A stretch of 64,000 bases of DNA from the NCBI RefSeq assembly GCF_004359545.1, contig NZ_SCWB01000010.1, positions 1-64,000 of the forward strand, in the 5' to 3' direction. Below are positions 8,766 to 21,003 of this stretch, one piece after another. Both the position numbers and the translations under genes were made by a program. Every line of letters starts with the position of its first letter. Positions within the stretch are counted from its first letter, which is position 1. This stretch comes from Macrococcus lamae. GTDB lineage: Bacteria > Bacillota > Bacilli > Staphylococcales > Staphylococcaceae. The notes under the pieces were generated by a model. The model searched no databases, had not been told where the DNA came from, and worked only from the letters and a program-made list of their open reading frames with translations.

Positions 8766-10230
8766 ACGCTTTATCCTCCTTATGCATAAACCAGGCATAA
8801 ATACGCTCTGCATCTGAGATGTCAGTCATTTTCAACTCGCTTGAAGCATGGATAGAACCTGCTGAATTTTTCACTTCAACATTGGCGAGTCGCACTCTTT
8901 TCATAAAGAAGTTGTCTTGAATCTTAACAGCGATCATCTTGTCTTCTTTAATCATCGCGGTCCTGCTTGTCAACAGCCCGACACTGCGAATAGTAATCTG
9001 ATCATCTGTTATTCTGTAGCCTGAGAACTTATAGCGCATCCAGGCAGACAGCCCGGTGATGCCAAGTAGTACAAGCCCGATGATCCATGCCTTATCAAAT
9101 AAGTAATATTGGACGATACTGGTTAAGATAATAATTAATAGCCATGACACCTGAAAGTAACGCCGCAATGAACGTCTTGGAATGATCCGGTCGACATCGT
9201 CGTAATGATATTCTGGAACTAATTGTCTCATGACATCGATACCTTCCTGACGTTTAATGAACGGCAGAACTTCAACAGTCCCAAGCAATTCCTCAAGCTC
9301 TTCGGCATCGCTGGTAATAGTCGCCTTAAATGACGTAAAACCAATCAATTGTCTTAAAAACGATTTTTCCTCGGTCACTGCCTGAATCTGGTCTACTATA
9401 ATTATCTTCTCTTTACGTTCGAATAATCCGTGCGTAATTTTCAAGCGCTCGCCGTCATACGTCAGCTGATAATGATGATATTTCAGAGCAGTGATTAAGA
9501 TACCGATGATATAACTGAGAAGCAGCACAGCAACGACTGTACCGACCAGGAATATTATACTGTCAGCTACAAGTTTTTCAATCGGTGCTATTTTGCCACT
9601 CAAATCAAAAACTTCATCCAACTGCGTATAAAGTCCTGCTGTCACAGCAAGAACCGTTCCCATCGCGCCACTCGTTACACTCATCAGCAAAATATCCTTC
9701 GCCTTTAAGCTATAGACTTCATTGAACTGCTCAGCATTATTTTCAATTGTGTCATCTTCACTACTATCTTCATTCAGCAGCAGCTTTTTACGTGTTTCAA
9801 GATAGTGCGTTAGTTCTTGTGCAGATGACTCAGCAATACTATCAAGTTTAACGCCTTCTCCAGGTGTCTTAACGTCCAGTACTACTCCGCCGATGATCTG
9901 ATTGACGACATTTTTTGTCACCTCAATCGACTGAATGCGTGAAATATAGAGTTCTTTTACCGTTGTCGTAAAGACACCGCTTTTCATGATCAGCTTATCA
10001 TCCTCAATCCAGTAAGTCGTCTTCAGAGCATCAACGACAGCCGTAATAATTGAGATTACAGTAAACAGCAACAGCACACCTGGAACAATTAACTCGCCCC
10101 AGTTTGAGAAATCAATTCCATCTTTAAACGCCAGGAATAACGCAATACCTATCGTAAATAAATTATCTTTGATTGCTTTAAATATTTGAGAGAGATAAGT
10201 AACCGGATGAAGTTTCTGTGGTTCAGACAT
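8752..10230 (-). CDS. PH-domain membrane protein, YdbT type
   Basis: This 492-aa protein has two or three bPH_2 domains alternating with membrane helices (near 20-40, 46-66, 180-200, 222-245, 355-400). A PH-like repeat starts near residue 74 (YWIEDDKLIMKSGVF), another near 258 (YDGERLKITHGLF) and a third near 405 (YRITDDQITIRSVGL). It sits between two smaller PH-domain genes with overlaps of 8 and 14 nt, so the three probably form one membrane assembly. The biochemical function is unknown. Confidence 0.85.
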   Translation of the reverse strand: MSEPQKLHPVTYLSQIFKAIKDNLFTIGIALFLAFKDGIDFSNWGELIVPGVLLLFTVISIITAVVDALKTTYWIEDDKLIMKSGVFTTTVKELYISRIQSIEVTKNVVNQIIGGVVLDVKTPGEGVKLDSIAESSAQELTHYLETRKKLLLNEDSSEDDTIENNAEQFNEVYSLKAKDILLMSVTSGAMGTVLAVTAGLYTQLDEVFDLSGKIAPIEKLVADSIIFLVGTVVAVLLLSYIIGILITALKYHHYQLTYDGERLKITHGLFERKEKIIIVDQIQAVTEEKSFLRQLIGFTSFKATITSDAEELEELLGTVEVLPFIKRQEGIDVMRQLVPEYHYDDVDRIIPRRSLRRYFQVSWLLIIILTSIVQYYLFDKAWIIGLVLLGITGLSAWMRYKFSGYRITDDQITIRSVGLLTSRTAMIKEDKMIAVKIQDNFFMKRVRLANVEVKNSAGSIHASSELKMTDISDAERIYAWFMHKEDKAYEIY

Positions 10231-10699
10231 AATGAGTCACCTCTTTCACGCGTTCAATGATGAGTCTTGCCAGCCGTTCCGCTTCTTCAGCAGTAACATA
10301 GGGAAGTGCGATCTCATCCCCGCTCGATTTCACTGTAACTTTTGCAAGACCTAGTTTTGACGCAATAGGACCCTGACTGATTATGACATCTTGAATTCGG
10401 TCAATCGGTGTGACTGTCCGCTTATGGTTGTACAGTCCCCGCATCGTCTCTATCATGACCGGATGAATATAGAAGGCAGTATGCCGGTAGCGGATTTCAG
10501 GCGCAAACAACATAAAGAGGGCGCTTATAACCGGCAGTATGTAAAACAGTAGCAGCCATTCTGACCAGTTGAAACGGATAATGAAATAATGAAGCAGCAG
10601 GACGGGTATATAACATAAGAGCGTATAACATAAATAGTGGTAACGTTTAAGCTCGATGACACGTTCAGGTTCTTTAAGCATCTGTTGAATTGACAGCAT
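10223..10699 (-). CDS. PH-domain membrane protein, first of three in the operon
   Basis: The 158-aa protein has two membrane helices (about 20-65) and then a PH-like domain ending in IALPYVTAEEAERLARLI. I start it at 10699 (MLSIQQMLKEPE), where AGGAGG lies six bases upstream. An ATG five codons earlier overlaps that site itself. It is similar in build to the YdbS-type protein downstream. The trio runs directly into acpS-alr. Confidence 0.82.
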   Translation of the reverse strand: MLSIQQMLKEPERVIELKRYHYLCYTLLCYIPVLLLHYFIIRFNWSEWLLLFYILPVISALFMLFAPEIRYRHTAFYIHPVMIETMRGLYNHKRTVTPIDRIQDVIISQGPIASKLGLAKVTVKSSGDEIALPYVTAEEAERLARLIIERVKEVTHYV

Positions 10700-10729
10700 C
10701 TCACCCCTCCTCATCCTAAATTATAACAA

Positions 10730-10772
10730 AAATAAAAAAGTTAAACTCCTCTATAAGGAATTTAACTTTTTT
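10730..10772. terminator. Terminator after cshA, symmetric
   Basis: AAAAAAGTTAAA-TCCT and AGGA-TTTAACTTTTTT form a long stem with A and T runs on both sides. On the minus strand it ends the cshA transcript and separates it from the PH-domain operon. Confidence 0.85.
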
Positions 10773-10778
10773 GTCGTA

Positions 10779-12314
<1,536 letters not shown>

Positions 12315-12427
12315 TTACTAAACATTTGTGTGATTTTTCACTATGCTCCCGCGTTAACTTCTCTATACTACCATCTGAGAACGGTAATAGCAAATAACGC
12401 AGTTGCCATTCCATGGGTTTAAACAGT

Positions 12428-12458
12428 GAAAAAAGCTGCTCTAATGATGAACAGCTTT
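12428..12458 (-). terminator. Intrinsic terminator after murF
   Basis: AAAGCTGTTC and GAGCAGCTTT pair (one G-U) with a 7-nt loop, followed by a T run on the minus strand, 20 nt after the murF stop. Confidence 0.85.
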
Positions 12459-12479
12459 ACTTCGTATACGCTTTCAAAA

Positions 12480-13823
12480 TTATTGCAAAATATTTTCTAT
12501 GACTGTTTCAAGAGCTATTCCACGGCTTGCTTTAAACAACACGACTGTGTCTTTATTCAGTTGCGGTTTAAGAAATTCAGCCACTGCTTCCTTTTCTTCA
12601 AAATGATGGGCATCAGTAAAAACTGCTGCTTCGTCGCGGATATACTTAGCGGCATTTCCAGTCGTCAGCACCGTCATCTTCTTCCCAGCAAAGTATTTTC
12701 CGACTTCGCGGTGATAGTGCTCTTCGTCATTTCCCAACTCCAGAACGTCGCCTAAAACGATATATTTCTCCCCGGACATACTCTCTACTGTATCAATCGC
12801 TGCTTTCATACTGGTCGGACTCGCATTATAAGCATCGTTGATTAGCAGACTACCGTTCGGTCCGTCAACCTGCTCCATTCGCATCCCTGTCATTTCAAGC
12901 TGTTGAAGATGATGATTAATCACCTCATCAGTCAGACCAAAATAACGACCAATCAATATCGCAATCGCCGCGTTACGCGCATTATGAATGCCGAGCATCG
13001 GCACAGTGAATACTGTACTGCCGGGAGTCACTGTAAAATGTATCTGACCGTCTGTTGTCTCGATATGAGTCACTCGGTGCTGATTATCCTCATTTAGGCC
13101 GAGCGCTGCTTTATTTCCATCGAACGCTTCGGCCAGCGGTTTCAGCAATGATTCATCGCCATCATAGATGAAGAGATCTTTAAGTCCCTCTGTTATTTCA
13201 AACTTCGCTTTTGCGATACCTTCTTTTGAACCAAGATCCCGCATATGGCTCTCGCCGATGTTCGTGATAACTGCAATATCAGGTTCTGCAAGCTTCGACA
13301 AAAAAGCGATCTCGCCGAAGCCGGACATCCCCATTTCCAATATAGAAATTTCTGTATCTTCATCCAATTGGCAGATGGTCAGCGGCAGACCGATTTCGTT
13401 ATTATAGTTGCCGATTGTTTTTTTGACTTTGAACTTTGGAGATAGCACGGCGCTGACCATATCTTTTGCTGTCGTCTTACCATTCGATCCTGTGATACCA
13501 ATGACTTTCGGTTTCACCTCTTTAAGGTAGGATTTACTCAAATGCTGCAGTGCCGTCAGACAGTCATCGACGATAATGAGCGGGATGTCGGCAGGAGCAT
13601 CTGGAACATCATTCTGCCAGAAACTTGCTGCGGCGCCGTCACTTATCGCCTGCTTCACAAAACGATGGCCATCTGTATGTTCTCCTTTAAATGGAATGAA
13701 CAATACACTGTTCTCTATCTTTCTCGAATCAATAGCAACACCTGCGACTTCGACAGCACCATAATTCTCGTTAAGCGTCCCGCCAGCCATCTGTGCAATT
13801 TCATGTAATGTGCGTTTTATCAT
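12480..13823 (-). CDS. murF: UDP-MurNAc-tripeptide:D-Ala-D-Ala ligase MurF
   Basis: This 447-aa Mur ligase attaches D-Ala-D-Ala to the UDP-MurNAc-tripeptide, the last cytoplasmic step of the precursor. The ATP site is VIGITGSNGKTTAKDM (from about 107). A central AFDGNKAALGLN region and the C-terminal Mur ligase domain with INDAYNASPTSM follow. It sits 5 nt downstream of ddl, which makes its D-Ala-D-Ala substrate, so the two form an operon. Confidence 0.96.
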   Translation of the reverse strand: MIKRTLHEIAQMAGGTLNENYGAVEVAGVAIDSRKIENSVLFIPFKGEHTDGHRFVKQAISDGAAASFWQNDVPDAPADIPLIIVDDCLTALQHLSKSYLKEVKPKVIGITGSNGKTTAKDMVSAVLSPKFKVKKTIGNYNNEIGLPLTICQLDEDTEISILEMGMSGFGEIAFLSKLAEPDIAVITNIGESHMRDLGSKEGIAKAKFEITEGLKDLFIYDGDESLLKPLAEAFDGNKAALGLNEDNQHRVTHIETTDGQIHFTVTPGSTVFTVPMLGIHNARNAAIAILIGRYFGLTDEVINHHLQQLEMTGMRMEQVDGPNGSLLINDAYNASPTSMKAAIDTVESMSGEKYIVLGDVLELGNDEEHYHREVGKYFAGKKMTVLTTGNAAKYIRDEAAVFTDAHHFEEKEAVAEFLKPQLNKDTVVLFKASRGIALETVIENILQ

Positions 13824-13828
13824 ATCGT

Positions 13829-15004
<1,176 letters not shown>

Positions 15005-15034
15005 ATAACCATTATCTACAGTAAGGAGCTATCT

Positions 15035-16201
15035 ATGGTCTCATCACGTAAACGTAACTGGCTCGAAAAAATTGACTGGTGGCTGTTAATTCTGCTCATG
15101 CTGTTTTGCGCTGTCAGTATCACGGTCATTATGTCAGCGATGGCTGGTCAGCAGTATCAGACAAATTTCGCAGAACGACAAGGACTCTATTATATTCTTG
15201 GATTCATCATCGCCTTGACTTTAATGTTCATCGCACCAGGCATATTACGCAAATTCGTCTGGCCCATTTATTTTATCGGCAATCTGGCTTTGTTCGGTCT
15301 ATACATTCTACCTGAGTCATCATTTACACCTATTATTAATGGTGCAAAGAGCTGGTACAGAATCGGTCCTATCAGTCTGCAGCCGTCTGAGTTCATGAAG
15401 ATTATTCTCATGCTTGCTCTTGCGAACATCATTTACAGACACAACCGCTTTACATTCAGCAAATCGATACAGTCGGATGTGCTGCTGCTTATTAAAATAT
15501 TTGTCACAGCACTGCTTCCAATGGGACTTATTCTGCTGCAGAATGACTTAGGGACGACACTTGTACTACTCGCGATCATTCTCGGATCGGTAATCGTATC
15601 TGGCGTCAGCTGGCGTATTCTCGCACCCTTTCTTGTCGGAATGGCTGCGATTGGAGCGACATTGATTCTCGGTATTATCTTCCGCCCAGCTTGGATAGAA
15701 AAATTACTTGGCATCCAGACCTACCAGCTTGGCCGTATCAATTCCTGGCTGGATCCGGGGTCATACAGTGAAGGTGATGGTTTTCACTTGATGGAATCAT
15801 TGAAAGCCATCGGTTCCGGCGGATTATTCGGTAAGGGATTCAAGCACGGAGAAGTATATATCCCTGAAAACCATACTGATTTTATTTTCTCTGTCATTGG
15901 TGAGGAATTCGGATTTATCGGGGCAATCGTTGTACTTGTCCTGTTCCTTGCGTTATTCACACATCTTATCAGACTAGCTCAGCACGCTGATCATCCGTTC
16001 AGTTCGATTTTCCTTGTCGGTTTCCTCAGCATGCTGGTGTTTCATGTCTTTCAGAATGTCGGTATGACTATTCAGCTTGTACCTATCACCGGTATTCCGC
16101 TGCCGTTCATCAGCTACGGCGGCAGCGCATTATGGGCAGCAATGAGCGGTATCGGCATTGCACTCAGTATCTTCTATCACAATCCAGTGGCGAAACGCTG
16201 A
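15035..16201 (+). CDS. rodA: SEDS-family peptidoglycan polymerase RodA/FtsW
   Basis: The 388-aa polytopic membrane protein has about ten helices and SEDS motifs: GAKSWYRIGPISLQPSEFMK, LQNDLGTTLV and, near the end, ITGIPLPFISYGGSALWAAM. SEDS proteins polymerise lipid II glycan strands together with a class B PBP. Position next to ddl-murF and sequence favour RodA over FtsW, but the two are hard to tell apart by eye. The start at 15035 has AAGGAG seven bases upstream. It is one of few plus-strand genes here. Confidence 0.9.
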   Translation: MVSSRKRNWLEKIDWWLLILLMLFCAVSITVIMSAMAGQQYQTNFAERQGLYYILGFIIALTLMFIAPGILRKFVWPIYFIGNLALFGLYILPESSFTPIINGAKSWYRIGPISLQPSEFMKIILMLALANIIYRHNRFTFSKSIQSDVLLLIKIFVTALLPMGLILLQNDLGTTLVLLAIILGSVIVSGVSWRILAPFLVGMAAIGATLILGIIFRPAWIEKLLGIQTYQLGRINSWLDPGSYSEGDGFHLMESLKAIGSGGLFGKGFKHGEVYIPENHTDFIFSVIGEEFGFIGAIVVLVLFLALFTHLIRLAQHADHPFSSIFLVGFLSMLVFHVFQNVGMTIQLVPITGIPLPFISYGGSALWAAMSGIGIALSIFYHNPVAKR

Positions 16202-16202
16202 C

Positions 16203-16248
16203 AATGATAAAGACCGATGAACTGTTCAGTTCATCGGTCTTTATCATT
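16203..16248. terminator. Long perfect hairpin after rodA
   Basis: Arms 16203-16223 and 16228-16248 pair perfectly over 21 bp with a 4-nt loop. It ends the rodA transcript and probably also that of the small convergent reading frame. The flanking T runs are short. Confidence 0.8.
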
Positions 16249-16267
16249 TGTTATATTTCATACATCG

Positions 16268-16402
16268 TTATTTCAGTTTAGCAGGTGCAACATGGGGTAA
16301 AGTACGCATAACTTCTAGTCTCGACTTAGTTTTAGAAATATTGACTCCGAGTGCGGATAAGAGATTAACAACGTTCTTCATTTTGTCCTGTGTGTTCGGC
16401 AT
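16268..16402 (-). CDS. Possible small protein, 44 aa
   Basis: A frame on the minus strand begins ATGCCGAACACACAGGAC with AGGAG eight bases upstream and encodes MPNTQDKMKNVVNLLSALGV followed by a basic C-terminal half ending PAKLK. It would lie convergent to rodA and end just before the 21-bp hairpin. It has no signal peptide or membrane helix. I do not recognise the family. The good ribosome binding site and the placement before a terminator favour a real gene, but it is short. Confidence 0.5.
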   Translation of the reverse strand: MPNTQDKMKNVVNLLSALGVNISKTKSRLEVMRTLPHVAPAKLK

Positions 16403-16597
16403 AACAATCTCTCCTGTCTCTTTAATAATTATATTCTACCCAATTTATTAATGATTATCCATAGGACTAAAGAACTATTTGTGTAAATTTTTTGAAAATA
16501 TTTATTGATGATATTAATTGTCAGCAATGGATGGTCTTTCCCACATTCAAACAGATTGTACTGTATAATGGCACTAACAAAAAAGGAGGAAGTGAAT

Positions 16598-18073
16598 ATG
16601 TTTGATTTTCTATCAAGGGAGTTCCCTCAGATACTTTCCACTTTATTCTTCATCGCATTTATCTTCAATATATTCCTGGCTTTCATCCTGATTTTTCTCG
16701 AAAGACGCGCAGCAAGCTCGACGTGGGCCTGGTTGCTTGTTCTCTTCTTCCTGCCGATACTTGGATTTATACTGTATTTATTATTCGGGCGTCAAATACA
16801 GCGGCAGACGTTGTTCAAACTGGATGAAGAAGATAAAGTCGGTCTCGAGACTATCATCAATGAGCAGTTGAACGCGCTCGATAAAAATCTATTGGATGAA
16901 CCTTCTGCTGAAATTGAGAAACATAAGGATATGATCCGTATGATGCTCATCAATCAGCCGGCATTTTTGACGACAGATAACAAAGTTGAAGTGTTCACTG
17001 ATGGACGTAAGAAGTTTGACCGTCTCATCGCTGACATACTCGCTGCTGAGGATCATGTACATATTCAGTACTATGTATTCAAAAGAGATGGCATCGGCAA
17101 GGAAATCATCGACGCCCTCGAACGCAAACTTGAAGAAGGCATTGAAGTCAAGATGCTCTATGATGATATGGGATCAAGAACATTGACACTATCAAAATTT
17201 AAAGAGTTCAAAAAGCTTGGCGGGCGGGTCGAAGCATTCTTCCCCTCTGTCCTTCCTTTAATCAACTTCCGGCTGAACAACCGTAACCACAGAAAAATTG
17301 TTGTCATTGACGGACGAATTGGTTATGTCGGTGGTTTTAACGTCGGTGATGAGTATCTTGGTCTGAACAAGCGATTTGGTTACTGGCGCGATACACATCT
17401 CCGCATTGAAGGTGACGCGGTCAATGCACTGCAGCTAAGATTCATGCTCGACTGGAATTCTCAGTCCAACCGTAATCATATGGCATACGAACCGCAATAC
17501 TTCCCGGATGTCAGAAGTGGCGGCAAAGTCGGTGTCCAGATTGCATCGAGCGGACCAGATGATAGATGGCAGCAGATTAAATACGGCTATTTGAAGATGA
17601 TTGGCGATGCTAAAAAATCAATCTACATACAGACACCTTATTTTATACCTGACGCTTCGTTTCTCGATTCGCTGAAAGTCGCTGCACTATCTGGTGTTGA
17701 CGTCAATGTCATGATCCCGAACAAACCGGATCATCCATTCGTCTACTGGGCGACTTATTCAAATGTAGGAGAACTGTTAAAGACAGGTGCGAAAGTATTC
17801 ATCTACGAAAATGGATTTCTTCATGCAAAGACAGTAGTGATAGATGATGAAGTAGCAAGTGTAGGGACAGCCAACATGGATGTCAGAAGCTTTGACTTGA
17901 ACTTTGAAGTCAATGCATTTATTTATGACGATGAACTCGCAGTAAGCGTCAGAAAGACATTCGAGGAAGATGTAAAAGTATCAAGTGAGCTGACTGAAGA
18001 AATTTACAGCCAGCGCACATTGTGGATCAAAATCAAGGAAGCATTTGCCCGTCTCATTTCTCCGATTCTTTAA
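16598..18073 (+). CDS. cls: Cardiolipin synthase
   Basis: The 491-aa protein has two N-terminal membrane helices (about 10-60) and two phospholipase D-type HKD motifs: [19 protein letters not shown] near residue 225 and [20 protein letters not shown] near 405. It condenses two phosphatidylglycerols to cardiolipin at the membrane. The start at 16598 (MFDFLSREF) follows a strong AAAGGAGGAAG. A longer frame starting at 16505 adds 31 residues without a ribosome binding site. Length fits the family (480-500 aa). Confidence 0.95.
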   Translation: MFDFLSREFPQILSTLFFIAFIFNIFLAFILIFLERRAASSTWAWLLVLFFLPILGFILYLLFGRQIQRQTLFKLDEEDKVGLETIINEQLNALDKNLLDEPSAEIEKHKDMIRMMLINQPAFLTTDNKVEVFTDGRKKFDRLIADILAAEDHVHIQYYVFKRDGIGKEIIDALERKLEEGIEVKMLYDDMGSRTLTLSKFKEFKKLGGRVEAFFPSVLPLINFRLNNRNHRKIVVIDGRIGYVGGFNVGDEYLGLNKRFGYWRDTHLRIEGDAVNALQLRFMLDWNSQSNRNHMAYEPQYFPDVRSGGKVGVQIASSGPDDRWQQIKYGYLKMIGDAKKSIYIQTPYFIPDASFLDSLKVAALSGVDVNVMIPNKPDHPFVYWATYSNVGELLKTGAKVFIYENGFLHAKTVVIDDEVASVGTANMDVRSFDLNFEVNAFIYDDELAVSVRKTFEEDVKVSSELTEEIYSQRTLWIKIKEAFARLISPIL

Positions 18074-18192
18074 ATGTGGAAGAACATGAAATCACAGGCA
18101 ATGTTCAGAAAGAACAAGGTATGCACGGCAAGAAATCCGAATGCTGCAAGTTTCTGCTGATGCGACAATTGGTAAGTATAAGCTGTTTCCAT
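18070..18192 (-). CDS. Possible small membrane protein, 40 aa
   Basis: A minus-strand frame starts ATGGAAACAGCTTATACT with AGGAGTGG six bases upstream and encodes a short polar start then one hydrophobic helix ([20 protein letters not shown]). Its stop overlaps the cls stop from the other strand. I do not recognise it. Single-helix small proteins with good ribosome binding sites are often real and missed, but there is no further support here. Confidence 0.45.
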   Translation of the reverse strand: METAYTYQLSHQQKLAAFGFLAVHTLFFLNIACDFMFFHI

Positions 18193-18295
18193 GTGAACCA
18201 CTCCTAATTGTTAGAATATTCAGATACTTATTGTATTCATATTATATTCCGTTAAACCAATAAAGTAAACTATTTTCGAAGGGAAATTTATATTT

Positions 18296-18928
18296 ATGGA
18301 ACGCATCATCCAGGCGACAGAAATGTACGTAAAAAATATTCACTCTCAAGATTCATCCGGACATGATTTCAGCCATATTGAACGCGTAAGAGCTATGGCG
18401 ATCACTATCGCAAAAGAAGAACAGGCAGACTTGTTTATTGTTGAAATGGCTGCCCTCCTCCATGATACAGTCGATGAGAAACTCGTCGACACGGCATCAG
18501 CGTGGCAGAACCTTGAGAACTTCTTTGATTCTGTTCAGTTAGGCGCAGAACAGAGAGAAACTGTTAAGCACATATTGAAATATATTAGTTTCAAAGGCGG
18601 TGCGAACAAAGGTAAACTAAAGTCGCTTGAAGGTAGAGTCGTGCAGGATGCAGACAGACTTGATGCACTCGGTGCCATCGGGATTGCACGGACATTTATG
18701 TACGCAGGAGCATTCGGTGATGTCATGTATGACCCTGACATCGAGCCAAGAAATCTTGCTGAAACGAACTACCGTGACAAATCTACTGCCATCAATCATT
18801 TCGATGAGAAACTCTTTAAGCTTGAGGACTTGATGAATACTAAAACAGGCAGACGTCTCGCAGAAGAGCGCACACAATATATGAAAGAATTTGTCGCCCG
18901 CTTCAAGCATGAATGGCATGGAAAATAA
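18296..18928 (+). CDS. HD-domain hydrolase (YpgQ/YedJ-like)
   Basis: This 210-aa HD-superfamily protein has the metal-binding residues in GHDFSHIERV (about 22-31), ALLHDTVDEK (about 55-64) and VQDADRLDALGAIGIART (about 116-133). Relatives are phosphohydrolases; B. subtilis YpgQ acts on nucleoside triphosphates in vitro. The real substrate is not known from sequence. It stands alone, with a terminator shared with the convergent NRAMP-like gene. Confidence 0.85.
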   Translation: MERIIQATEMYVKNIHSQDSSGHDFSHIERVRAMAITIAKEEQADLFIVEMAALLHDTVDEKLVDTASAWQNLENFFDSVQLGAEQRETVKHILKYISFKGGANKGKLKSLEGRVVQDADRLDALGAIGIARTFMYAGAFGDVMYDPDIEPRNLAETNYRDKSTAINHFDEKLFKLEDLMNTKTGRRLAEERTQYMKEFVARFKHEWHGK

Positions 18929-18954
18929 CTTTTAATCGATGTACGCATAAAAAT

Positions 18955-18983
18955 ATGGCCTTCAGACTCTTTCTGAAGGCCAT
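18955..18983. terminator. Bidirectional terminator between the HD gene and the pxp operon
   Basis: ATGGCCTTCAGA and TCTGAAGGCCAT form a 12-bp perfect stem with a short loop; T-rich runs follow on both strands. It lies between two convergent genes. Confidence 0.85.
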
Positions 18984-19016
18984 GTTTTATACTATTCATT
19001 AAAACTTGCTAACTTC

Positions 19017-20234
19017 TTATGAATTCCACAGTTGTCCTAATCCCTGCAGTGACATGTAACCTGCAAAGATAGTGACAATGACTGCCAGTATCCCGAAGCC
19101 CAGCATCCATTTGGGATGTTTGTAATCACCGACGATGGATTTTTTCTGTGAAGCAATTAAGATCGCCGACAATGTAATCGGCAGAATCAATCCGTTAAAT
19201 GCGCCTGCTAAAATCAGCAGTTTAACAGGTTTTCCGATAGATACAAACACTAATGTTGAAAATACAATGAAAATAATAATGACAATATTATTGTACTTCT
19301 CAAAAAACGGATGAAAACTTCTCAAGAATGAAGCACTCGTATAAGCGGCACCGATCACTGATGTTAGTGCTGCTGCAAGCAATACAAGTCCGAAGATTTT
19401 AGGTCCGATATCTCCTAATGCGAACTGGAATGCTGATGCGAGTGGATTGTCCGGATTTAACTTGACGCCCGTCGCTACAACACCCAGCACTGCAAGGAAT
19501 AAGAACAGACGCATAAATCCAGTCGTCAAAATTCCCATATTCGCGGCACGTGTGACAAACGGCAAGTTCTCTTTACCTGTCATTCCATCTTCAATCAGAC
19601 GGTGAGCGCCGGCAAAAGTAATATAACCCCCTACTGTTCCGCCGACAATTGTAATGATCGGTAATACGAGTGCTGCTGCATCTTTAGGTGCAAACATACG
19701 GTAGGCAGCTTCACCATATGGCGGATTGACTTTAATCATGACGACCGCTACAGTTATGAGCATCAGTGCACCAAGAATCTGAGTGATGACGTCCATGACT
19801 TTCGCGCCTTTTTTCGAACTGAAAATTAGAATCGCGGCAAGACCAGTAATGACTGCACCAATTTTAACATCGAGTCCGAACATAGCGTTCAAGCCAAGTC
19901 CTGCACCGGCAACGTTACCGATATTGAAAGCAAGACCACCGAGGACGATCAATACGGCGATCACTGTACCTAGTCCTTTGAATACTTCATTGGCAACATC
20001 CTGACCCCGCTTACCTGTAACGGTCAGGATACGCCATATATTCAGCTGTGCACCGATATCAATAATAATGCTGACTAAAATCGCGAACGCAAAACTTGAT
20101 AGAAACTGCTCTGTAAATACAGTTGTCTGAGTCAGAAAAGCAGGCCCAATCGCTGATGTCGCCATCAGGAAGATAGCACCGAACAAGAGACGTTTCTGTC
20201 CGCCGGTCATTTTTACTTTTGTTGGATATTCCAT
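19017..20234 (-). CDS. NRAMP-fold membrane transporter, YcsG-like, in the 5-oxoprolinase operon
   Basis: The 405-aa protein has about 11 membrane helices of the NRAMP family (PF01566). The usual metal-binding DPGN of helix 1 is absent: the equivalent stretch reads AIGPAFLTQTTVFTEQ. It therefore may not move divalent metals. The start at 20234 has AAGGGAGG upstream; the longer frame overlaps pxpA. It is the last gene of the pxp operon, 16 nt after pxpA, like ycsG next to ycsF in B. subtilis. A role in uptake of 5-oxoproline or a related organic substrate is my inference. Confidence 0.85.
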   Translation of the reverse strand: MEYPTKVKMTGGQKRLLFGAIFLMATSAIGPAFLTQTTVFTEQFLSSFAFAILVSIIIDIGAQLNIWRILTVTGKRGQDVANEVFKGLGTVIAVLIVLGGLAFNIGNVAGAGLGLNAMFGLDVKIGAVITGLAAILIFSSKKGAKVMDVITQILGALMLITVAVVMIKVNPPYGEAAYRMFAPKDAAALVLPIITIVGGTVGGYITFAGAHRLIEDGMTGKENLPFVTRAANMGILTTGFMRLFLFLAVLGVVATGVKLNPDNPLASAFQFALGDIGPKIFGLVLLAAALTSVIGAAYTSASFLRSFHPFFEKYNNIVIIIFIVFSTLVFVSIGKPVKLLILAGAFNGLILPITLSAILIASQKKSIVGDYKHPKWMLGFGILAVIVTIFAGYMSLQGLGQLWNS

Positions 20235-20250
20235 TGTAAATCCTCCCTTA

Positions 20251-21003
20251 TTATATCGTTTCCAGTGAAATGCCCTGCTGCTGCAGTTCATGTCTGATTG
20301 ATTTTACAAAATCCAGCGCTTCCTTACCATCCCCGTGGACACATATAGAATCCGCCTGAATCGGAATAAGTGTGCCGTCTTTTGTCTTTAACTGCTGATC
20401 GACGAGCATACGCAAAATATTTTCAACAGCTATTTTCGGGTCATGGATCAGCGCATCCGAATCACGGCGCGAAACAAGTGTACCGTCTTGTTCATAATTG
20501 CGGTCTGCAAACACTTCGTGAATCCCGGTCATACCTTTCGCTTTTGCTGCGGCGACTAAGTGACCGCCGGCAATTCCCATGACTTTAAGTGCCGGATTGA
20601 CACGATAGATACCACTCACAATAGCATCTGCCAGTTCTCTGTCATTAAACGTCGCATTGTAGAGAGCACCATGCGGTTTCACATGGTTAATCCTGACATC
20701 ATGACGGTCGCAGAACGCCTGCAGCGCACCAATCTGATACGTCACCAGCAGTTCGACTTCACGAGGAGACATGTCCAGCTTGCGGCGGCCGAATCCCATT
20801 AAATCCGGGTACCCCGGATGCGCACCGATACCTGTTCCATGTTCCTTGCATAATTTCACTGTCTCTTCCATCACCATAAAATCGCCGGAATGCATACCGC
20901 AGGCGATATTTGCTGATGTAATGAGCGGAATGATTTCTGAGTCACTGCCTATTGTGTAGTTACCAAAACTCTCTCCTAAATCGGCATTTAAATCGATTTT
21001 CAT
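20251..21003 (-). CDS. pxpA: 5-oxoprolinase subunit A (LamB/YcsF family)
   Basis: This 250-aa protein has family motifs [13 protein letters not shown] at the start, [10 protein letters not shown] near 33 and [11 protein letters not shown] near 104. PxpA together with PxpB and PxpC splits 5-oxoproline to glutamate using ATP. All three genes are in this operon. It overlaps accC by 4 nt (ATGA). Confidence 0.95.
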   Translation of the reverse strand: MKIDLNADLGESFGNYTIGSDSEIIPLITSANIACGMHSGDFMVMEETVKLCKEHGTGIGAHPGYPDLMGFGRRKLDMSPREVELLVTYQIGALQAFCDRHDVRINHVKPHGALYNATFNDRELADAIVSGIYRVNPALKVMGIAGGHLVAAAKAKGMTGIHEVFADRNYEQDGTLVSRRDSDALIHDPKIAVENILRMLVDQQLKTKDGTLIPIQADSICVHGDGKEALDFVKSIRHELQQQGISLETI

